Shown piece by piece: positions 37,305-42,684 of a stretch of 42,684 bases of DNA. The stretch covers positions 1 through 42,684 of the forward strand of contig DGOE01000108.1 of assembly GCA_002389295.1 (NCBI GenBank). The letters are read 5' to 3'. This DNA comes from Flavobacteriales bacterium UBA4474. Lineage in GTDB: Bacteria; Bacteroidota; Bacteroidia; Flavobacteriales_D; Sanyastnellaceae. Position 1 is the stretch's first letter. Each line of letters opens with the position of its first letter. A model generated the notes under the pieces. The model was not told the DNA's origin, searched no databases, and was given only the letters and a program-made list of their open reading frames with translations. The translations under genes and the position numbers were made by a program.

Positions 37305-37814
37305 ATGTACGCCATCGTAGAAATTGCAGGGCACCAATACAAGGTACAGCAAGATCAACGGCTCTATGTGAACCGTCTGAAGCACGAGGAAGGCACCAAG
37401 GTCAGCTTTGACCGTGTTCTTCTTGTCGATGACGGCTCCAAAGTATCCGTTGGCGCCCCAGCAGTAAAAGGCGCAGCCGTGGACGCCACGGTCGAACGCC
37501 ATTTGAAAGGTGACAAGGTGCTTGTCTTCAAGAAGAAGCGCCGTAAAGGTTACCAAAAGTTGAACGGGTTCCGCCCCTCCCTGACGGAGTTGGTCATCAA
37601 CGGCATCGCCCTTGGGGTGAAGCCCAAGAAGGCCACAGCCAAAAAGGCAGAGGACGCTGCAGACGCGACAGCGGATGCCAAGCCCGCAGCCAAAAAGCCA
37701 GCGGCTAAAAAGCCAGCAGCCAAAAAGCCTGCGGCCGAGAAGCCCGCAGCCAAAAAGCCAGCAGCTAAGAAGCCGGCGGCCAAAAAATCAGCTGAAGACA
37801 AGGCTGAAGAATAA
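37305..37814 (+). CDS. rplU: 50S ribosomal protein L21 with a Lys/Ala/Pro tail
   Basis: A 169-residue L21. The first 105 or so residues are a standard L21 (MYAIVEIAGHQYKVQQDQRL at the start, VFKKKRRKGYQKLNGFR near the end of the domain). After that comes a low-complexity tail of about 65 residues built of five-residue AAKKP units, like a histone H1 tail. Such tails occur on some Bacteroidota ribosomal proteins and could bind RNA, but a role is not shown here. rpmA follows after 14 bases, the usual L21-L27 pairing. Confidence 0.96.
   Translation: MYAIVEIAGHQYKVQQDQRLYVNRLKHEEGTKVSFDRVLLVDDGSKVSVGAPAVKGAAVDATVERHLKGDKVLVFKKKRRKGYQKLNGFRPSLTELVINGIALGVKPKKATAKKAEDAADATADAKPAAKKPAAKKPAAKKPAAEKPAAKKPAAKKPAAKKSAEDKAEE
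37680..37790 (+). repeat. 15-base tandem repeat coding the L21 tail
   Basis: About seven imperfect 15-base units coding AAKKP-like pentapeptides lie within the 3' part of rplU. Two near-identical blocks, beginning at 37680 and 37740, are 60 bases apart, which is four units. This arrangement could expand or contract by slippage. Confidence 0.8.
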
Positions 37815-37828
37815 GAAAACCCAGAACC

Positions 37829-38092
37829 ATGGCTCACAAAAAGGCGGCGGCCTCGACAAAGAATGGCCGCGAATCAGAAAGCAAACGACTGGGCGTCAAA
37901 ATCTATGGCGGCCAAACGTGCATCGCAGGCAACATCCTCGTTCGCCAACGCGGTACCCCACACAACCCCGGACTCAACGTCGGGATCGGCAAGGACCACA
38001 CCCTTTACGCTCTGACAGACGGCGTTGTGGAGTTCCGGAAAAAGAAGGGAAACAAGAGCTACGTTTCTGTGATTCCCGCAGCAGAGGCCTGA
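37829..38092 (+). CDS. rpmA: 50S ribosomal protein L27
   Basis: An 87-residue L27, a component near the peptidyl transferase centre. The core NGRESESKRLGVKIYGG, then GNILVRQRGTPHNPG and GIGKDHTLYAL are typical. A cysteine (GGQTCIAG) stands where many homologues have alanine. There is no N-terminal cleavage extension of the Firmicutes kind; the protein begins directly at MAHKKAA. It is the second gene of the rplU operon and is followed by a strong hairpin terminator. Confidence 0.96.
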   Translation: MAHKKAAASTKNGRESESKRLGVKIYGGQTCIAGNILVRQRGTPHNPGLNVGIGKDHTLYALTDGVVEFRKKKGNKSYVSVIPAAEA

Positions 38093-38127
38093 CCTTCTGC
38101 ACATTTGAATGCCCAACAAGGGTAAAT

Positions 38128-38173
38128 GACGGTGCCCCCACCCTGCAAAAGGAGGGGGCACCGTCGTATTTTT
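38128..38173 (+). terminator. Intrinsic terminator of rplU-rpmA
   Basis: A 12-base stem (GACGGTGCCCCC at 38128-38139 with GGGGGCACCGTC at 38154-38165), with a further short pairing in the loop, is followed by GTATTTTTA. The T-tract overlaps TATTTTTA at 38167-38174, six bases before the serS ATG. Confidence 0.88.
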
Positions 38174-38180
38174 ACAAGCC

Positions 38181-39452
38181 ATGCTGACCCTACAGGTTCT
38201 CCGTAATGACCGTGAAGCGCTCGAAAAGGCCTTGTCCAAACGCGGCATCAATGCCGCCACCATGCTCAACCGCATATTGGCGCTGGACGAAGAACGCCGC
38301 CACACCCAAAAGGAAGTAGACGACCTCAAAGCCAAGCAGAACGAGGCGAGCCGCGAAATCGGCGATCTGTTCAAGTCCGGAAAAAAGGAAGAAGCCGAAG
38401 CCCGCCGGACGGAGGTGAGCGCACTGAAAGAGAAGATTCACGTCTTGGATGAGCACCAGAAATCGCTGGTCCAACAACAAGAGGCGGCGCTGCTCGAAAT
38501 GCCCAACCGCCCGCACGAAAGCGTGCCCACTGGCCATTCCGAAGCAGACAACGAAGTGGTCTCAGAAGAAGGAGACAAGCCACAACTCCACGGCGAAGCC
38601 AAGCCACACTGGGAGTTGGCCGATCAGTACAAACTGATTGATTTCGAGGCCGGCGTCAAAATCTCAGGTGCAGGCTTTCCAGTCTACCGAGGAAAAGGAG
38701 CCAAACTGCAACGGGCGTTGATTCAATTCTTCTTGGACCGCGCTGATGCTGCCGGCTATGAAGAATTCATCCCCCCGCATCTGGTCAACCCGGACTCGGG
38801 GCGGGGCACGGGACAACTGCCGGACAAAGAGGGCCAGATGTACCATTGTGTGGAGGACGACTTGTACCTCATTCCCACCGCCGAAGTGCCGCTGACCAAC
38901 CTGTATCGCGGTGACATTTTGGCCGAGGAAGAACTGCCTGTGCAGCTGTGCGGCTACACCCCTTGCTTCAGGCGCGAAGCCGGTTCATACGGCAAGGATG
39001 TCCGGGGATTGAACCGCCTGCACCAATTTGACAAGGTTGAAATCGTCCGGTTTGAGAAGCCGGAAAACAGCTACGCCTCCCTCGACGGTATGGTGGAGCA
39101 CGTGCGCGGCCTGTTGCGCGACCTGGAATTGCCCTTCCGGACGCTGCGCTTGTGTGCCGGCGACCTTGGTTTCACGGCCGCTTTGACTTTTGACCTCGAA
39201 GTGTGGTCAGCCGCCCAAGAGCGCTGGCTTGAAGTGTCGAGCGTATCCAACTTTGAGAGCTTCCAGGCCAACCGACTCCAGTGCCGGTTTCGAAATGCCG
39301 CCGGAAAGCCCGAGCTCGTCCACACATTGAATGGCAGCGCATTGGCCTTGCCGCGCATTGTAGCCGCTCTGCTGGAGAACCACCAAGGCCCCGATGGCAT
39401 TCGGATTCCTGCAGCCCTGCAGCGCTACACCGGCTTTGACACCATCTCATGA
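38181..39452 (+). CDS. serS: Seryl-tRNA synthetase
   Basis: A 423-residue class II aminoacyl-tRNA synthetase that charges tRNA-Ser (and tRNA-Sec where present) with serine. The N-terminal 110 residues form the long charged coiled-coil arm that grips the tRNA. Motif 2 is CFRREAGSYGKDVRGLNRLH and motif 3 is the C-terminal LNGSALALPRIVAALLENHQ. The length is standard. The ATG at 38181 directly follows the rpmA terminator, so serS needs its own promoter or terminator read-through. The next gene overlaps its stop by four bases. Confidence 0.97.
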   Translation: MLTLQVLRNDREALEKALSKRGINAATMLNRILALDEERRHTQKEVDDLKAKQNEASREIGDLFKSGKKEEAEARRTEVSALKEKIHVLDEHQKSLVQQQEAALLEMPNRPHESVPTGHSEADNEVVSEEGDKPQLHGEAKPHWELADQYKLIDFEAGVKISGAGFPVYRGKGAKLQRALIQFFLDRADAAGYEEFIPPHLVNPDSGRGTGQLPDKEGQMYHCVEDDLYLIPTAEVPLTNLYRGDILAEEELPVQLCGYTPCFRREAGSYGKDVRGLNRLHQFDKVEIVRFEKPENSYASLDGMVEHVRGLLRDLELPFRTLRLCAGDLGFTAALTFDLEVWSAAQERWLEVSSVSNFESFQANRLQCRFRNAAGKPELVHTLNGSALALPRIVAALLENHQGPDGIRIPAALQRYTGFDTIS

Positions 39453-40063
39453 GCCGCACCTGTACTCCGTCCACCAACGCACGTGCTGTTTGGCTTTTTG
39501 CCGGCGCAGTGGTCTTTTCCAGCGCTTTCATCGGCTGCGGCCCAAAGCCTGGCGCAGAACATTTGCCGGCTTTGCAAGAAGCGCTGTTGGCACTGGACAG
39601 CGCTGAGGCCGTATATCTCGCAGCACCATTGGCGTCGGCGGAACCCGCATTTGCAAAAGCCGACAGCGCGCTGCAAGCCGTCGAGGCCATGATGGTCGGC
39701 CTGGTGGTCAACCTGGAGCAAGGCAAGCCGTTTTCCACCCTGGACGAACGCATGCGCATGCTCCGCCGTCAACCCGGGCGGCACCGCCGAATCGAACAGG
39801 AACTCGACCGTACGCGGCGCCAAATCGGCCACCTCATCGAAGCCATTGTGGACCGCGCCACCGTAGATGCAGAAGGCACCCCCATTGACACCGCCTATCT
39901 CCAAAGCGTCGCCACCGATGAACTCCGCATCGCCAGCCACCTTTTGGAAGAAATGCGCATCGCCCTCAATTTCCTCGATCGCGGGACCCGCGACCTCGAC
40001 CAGGTGATCGCCGAAGCAGATTCCACAGCACGCGCCCTTTCCACCATACCCAGCGCACCGTGA
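39449..40063 (+). CDS. Small lipoprotein of unknown function, helical
   Basis: A 204-residue protein that I do not recognise. A signal peptide (about residues 10-29, AVWLFAGAVVFSSAFIG) ends at Cys30, a plausible lipobox with Phe at -3. The mature part is mostly alpha-helical with heptad-like stretches (LPALQEALLALDSAEAVYLA, and RIEQELDRTRRQIGHLIEAI), suggesting a coiled coil or helical bundle in the periplasm. It has ordinary lysine and arginine content. Its ATG overlaps the serS stop by four bases and its own stop overlaps the next start by four, so it is translationally coupled to both neighbours and probably works with the TPR protein. Confidence 0.65.
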   Translation: MSRTCTPSTNARAVWLFAGAVVFSSAFIGCGPKPGAEHLPALQEALLALDSAEAVYLAAPLASAEPAFAKADSALQAVEAMMVGLVVNLEQGKPFSTLDERMRMLRRQPGRHRRIEQELDRTRRQIGHLIEAIVDRATVDAEGTPIDTAYLQSVATDELRIASHLLEEMRIALNFLDRGTRDLDQVIAEADSTARALSTIPSAP

Positions 40064-41886
40064 AGCTCCTCAAAACATACCTGCTTGCTTGCGCTGTCTT
40101 GGGCTTGTTGGCTGCTTCCTCGGGCACCTGTCGCGCGCAAAGCGATCTGGAACTCGCCACCTACTATTACAACAGCGGGGCGTTTGAACAGGCCAGGCTC
40201 TACCTGGACAACCTCTGGAAGAAGGACCCCTCAGTGTACGAGATGTACCTCAACACCTTGCTTGAGCTGGAGGATTATGACGAAGCCGAAGACATCGTCA
40301 AAGCCCGCCTGAAAAAGAGCCGGGACAAGAGCATGGCTCAGGTCGACCTCGGGTCCCTCTACCTGAGGATCGGGAGAGATGCAGAAGCCGAAACCGCCTT
40401 TCGCAAGGCGCTCCAAGAGTTGCCGGAAGGACGCGGTCCCACCAAACGGCTCGCCGAAGCGTTCATCAAATTGGACCAACTGGACCTCGCCTTCCAAACG
40501 TATGAGCGGGCCAAGGCCAACGCCAAGGACAGCTACGGGTACAATTATGAATTGGCCAACCTCCAAGGCTTGCGCGGCGACTACGAAGGCATGGTCAACA
40601 GCTTTATGGAACTGCTCCATGAGCGGCCGAACTATTTGCGGACCGTACAAAACAGCTTCAACCGCAACCTGCGCGTAGCCAGCGATACCCGGCAAGCCGA
40701 CATGGTCCGCAAAAGGGTCTTGAAAGCCTCGCAGGAGCGGCCGGAAGACACCGTTTACCTGGAATTGTTGGTGTGGGTATTCAACCAACAGCGCGATTTC
40801 TTGAGCGCGCTGGCGCACGTCAAGGCGTTGGACAAACGCAACAACGAAAACGGCAAAAGGCTCATGGAATTGGCCGAAGTCGCCGCCAAAAATGGGGACC
40901 TCGAAACCGCCTATGAATGCTACGCCGCGGTCGCCGCGAAGGGGCCCAACGGCACGCGGCACGACGATGCCCGTCAAGCCATGCTCAAGGTGCGCGCCGA
41001 ACAGGTGACGGGCACATTTCCCTTGGACAGCGCAGCCGCCCGGACCCTTTCAGAACAATACCGCACCACGCTGCGCGACTTGGGAGAAACCCCCAGCACC
41101 AACGGCATCATGACCGATTGGGCACAGCTGCTCGCCTTTCACCTCAACGACCCCGACCAAGCCGAAGTCCTCCTGGACCGCGCGGTCAACATGCCCGGGC
41201 TCAATTTGGACGACCGCAACCGTTCCAAGTTGATGCTGGGCGACATCTTGGTTTTTCAGGACGACATCTGGACCGCTTCCCTTCTGTTTAGCCAAGTGGA
41301 CCTGGACCACAAAGAAGGCCTGCTGGGCCAACAGGCCAAGTTCCGCAATGCCCGGGTGAGCTATTTCACCGGTGACTTCAACTGGGCCCAGGCGCAGCTC
41401 GACATCCTCAAGGCCAGCACCTCCAAGCTCATCTCCAACGATGCGATCGACTTGAGTCTGCTCATCACAGACAACTTCAACATGGATACGCTGACAGCCC
41501 CCATGGAGATGTTTGCCCGCGCCGACCTGCTGCGCTACCGCAACAGGTTGGATGACGCCCTCTCGACCCTCGACTCACTGGTCACCGCCCACCCCATGCA
41601 CACGCTTGAGGACGAAATCATCCTCATCCGCGCGGAAATCGCCCTGCAGCGGGGCAACTTCGACGATGCCATCAAGCATTATGAGGAAATCCTGGAACTG
41701 CACTTCATGGACATCTTGGCCGATGATGCCCTCTTTGGCCTGGCCGATTTGCACGAAAACCAACTCGGCGCACCCGATGTGGCCCAAGGGCTCTATGAGC
41801 GGCTGCTCAATGAATTCCCCGGCAGCCTGTACGCCGTAGAAGCGAGAAAGCGGTTCCGCAGTCTGCGGGGAGATGTGCTCGAGTAA
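40060..41886 (+). CDS. Periplasmic TPR-repeat protein
   Basis: A 608-residue protein with a signal peptide (about residues 1-26, ending CRAQ) and many tetratricopeptide repeats along its length. Examples are LATYYYNSGAFEQARLYLDN near the start, GSLYLRIGRDAEAETAFRKA at about residue 95-115, and a late cluster up to the C-terminus. The last repeats (AEIALQRGNFDDAIKHYEEI, then LYERLLNEFPGSLYAVEARK) resemble YbgF/BamD-type periplasmic TPRs. It is likely a scaffold on the periplasmic or outer-membrane side. The start is a GTG at 40060 in a GTGA overlap with the preceding lipoprotein. It converges on the EamA gene, 11 bases between stops. Confidence 0.8.
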   Translation: MKLLKTYLLACAVLGLLAASSGTCRAQSDLELATYYYNSGAFEQARLYLDNLWKKDPSVYEMYLNTLLELEDYDEAEDIVKARLKKSRDKSMAQVDLGSLYLRIGRDAEAETAFRKALQELPEGRGPTKRLAEAFIKLDQLDLAFQTYERAKANAKDSYGYNYELANLQGLRGDYEGMVNSFMELLHERPNYLRTVQNSFNRNLRVASDTRQADMVRKRVLKASQERPEDTVYLELLVWVFNQQRDFLSALAHVKALDKRNNENGKRLMELAEVAAKNGDLETAYECYAAVAAKGPNGTRHDDARQAMLKVRAEQVTGTFPLDSAAARTLSEQYRTTLRDLGETPSTNGIMTDWAQLLAFHLNDPDQAEVLLDRAVNMPGLNLDDRNRSKLMLGDILVFQDDIWTASLLFSQVDLDHKEGLLGQQAKFRNARVSYFTGDFNWAQAQLDILKASTSKLISNDAIDLSLLITDNFNMDTLTAPMEMFARADLLRYRNRLDDALSTLDSLVTAHPMHTLEDEIILIRAEIALQRGNFDDAIKHYEEILELHFMDILADDALFGLADLHENQLGAPDVAQGLYERLLNEFPGSLYAVEARKRFRSLRGDVLE

Positions 41887-41897
41887 TTCCACCGCGC

Positions 41898-42684
41898 TTA
41901 GCCCCGCGCCACGAGTCGGACGCCACTGAGTACCACCGCACCAAACAACAGGTGCGGAAGGCCGATCCACTCCCCGTCCATCCATCCCCAAAACAGGGCG
42001 ACCAAGGGGATCACATACGTTACTGAACTGGAGAACAGCACATCGGTGCGTTTGATCAAGGCATTGAACAGCACAAGCGCCGCCGCCGTGCCCACCCAAG
42101 CCAAGACCAGCACCGCTGCAAAAGCCTCAGGTGCCTCTGGATGATGCGCCATCGCCGTCCACCCGCCCGTCAGGACGAAAGCCACACCCGCGGGCAAGGC
42201 GGTCATGGAAAGGGCCAGGGCGCTGATGGCCACGGCGGGAAGGTCTGACAGCCGGTTGCGCACCACATTGATGCTCAGCCCGTAGCAAGCCGTCGCCACC
42301 ACAAGAAGCCCCGCCGAACCCCAATGCACGGCGCCCGCAGCATCCTTGAGCGACATCAAACCCAAAGCGCCGACAAACCCAAGCAAGAGCCCGAGCACCT
42401 GCTTCTTGCGCACCACCGTGCCATAGAGGCCCACTGCAAGGACGAGGGTCCACAAGGGACTGAGCGCGTTGAGCATGCCCGCCACGGCGCTGGGCAACCG
42501 CATTTGCGCCCAAGCAAAGAGAATGGCCGGGACCAAGCTGCCCACAAACCCATTGATGGCCAAGGCCAACCAGGTGGAACGAGACAAGCCGCGCATGTGG
42601 CGAAGCGCAACAGGCACCAGCACCAACCCCGCGAGAAAAATGCGCAGGAAGCCCAGTTGCATGCCGTTCATCACCGGAACGCCC
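41898..42684 (-). CDS. EamA/DMT-superfamily transporter (5' end outside window)
   Basis: The frame is open to the right edge and 262 codons are visible. About nine hydrophobic helices form most of two EamA repeats, including LAINGFVGSLVPAILFAWAQ, then ALSPLWTLVLAV and a late SSVTYVIPLVALFWGWMDGE, which is typical of the second repeat. The first helix is missing, so the real start lies beyond 42684, and the internal GTG at 42674 should not be taken as the start. The substrate is unknown. It is not closely similar to the EamA protein at 5905. Confidence 0.82.
   Translation of the reverse strand, partial: GVPVMNGMQLGFLRIFLAGLVLVPVALRHMRGLSRSTWLALAINGFVGSLVPAILFAWAQMRLPSAVAGMLNALSPLWTLVLAVGLYGTVVRKKQVLGLLLGFVGALGLMSLKDAAGAVHWGSAGLLVVATACYGLSINVVRNRLSDLPAVAISALALSMTALPAGVAFVLTGGWTAMAHHPEAPEAFAAVLVLAWVGTAAALVLFNALIKRTDVLFSSSVTYVIPLVALFWGWMDGEWIGLPHLLFGAVVLSGVRLVARG

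Noticed and set aside
42127..42674. Treating the last gene as complete from the GTG at 42674
   Set aside because: The frame stays open to the window edge and the first EamA helix is missing, so the start is outside.

Overview
This window comes from a GC-rich member of the Bacteroidota, most likely a flavobacterium-like lineage. Four exported proteins end in type IX secretion (T9SS) sorting domains. The likely promoters follow the Bacteroidota TAnnTTTG pattern rather than the E. coli one. SecA is long and of the Bacteroidota type, and a DUF2723 membrane protein is present. I could not fix the genus. Genes are packed tightly, with several overlaps and convergent gene ends only 1 to 11 bases apart. 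I see no tRNA, rRNA, insertion sequence, prophage or CRISPR array; it reads as ordinary chromosome.

Layout, left to right. 1-5301 holds a 3'-truncated DUF2723 membrane protein and a 955-residue T9SS cargo protein, both on the minus strand. 5359-9368 is a minus-strand operon read in the order GH3-like protein, uridine-kinase-like NTPase, ArsC/Spx-like protein, EamA transporter, 3-hydroxyanthranilate dioxygenase. 9438-13511 holds two related T9SS cargo proteins, followed by gcvP to 16446. 16547-20800 has a UbiA-like membrane protein, hemL, kynureninase and a KtrA-type RCK protein. 20790-26826 has a T9SS type B protein, an Ig-like lipoprotein with free-methionine-sulfoxide reductase, a DUF72 protein, comF and a DUF1569 protein. 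26811-34290 holds secA and the class Ia ribonucleotide reductase genes nrdB and nrdA. 34436-37195 is hemA followed by a hemC-hemD fusion. 37305-38092 is rplU-rpmA. 38181-41886 is serS with a lipoprotein and a TPR protein, coupled by 4-base overlaps. A 5'-truncated EamA transporter ends the window.

Pathways. HemL, HemA and HemCD are steps of C5-route heme synthesis. Kynureninase and 3-hydroxyanthranilate dioxygenase are two steps of tryptophan-to-quinolinate (NAD) synthesis, placed in two separate transcription units. NrdAB, SecA, SerS, L21, L27 and GcvP are housekeeping.

The most striking observation is that all four T9SS cargo proteins are essentially lysine-free outside the signal peptide and the extreme C-terminus, both of which are expected to be removed on export. 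One of them has no lysine at all and no lysine or arginine over 712 consecutive residues. Cytoplasmic, periplasmic and lipoprotein neighbours have lysine. A second recurring pattern is a TAnnTTTG-like box exactly six bases before a start codon, suggesting leaderless transcripts.
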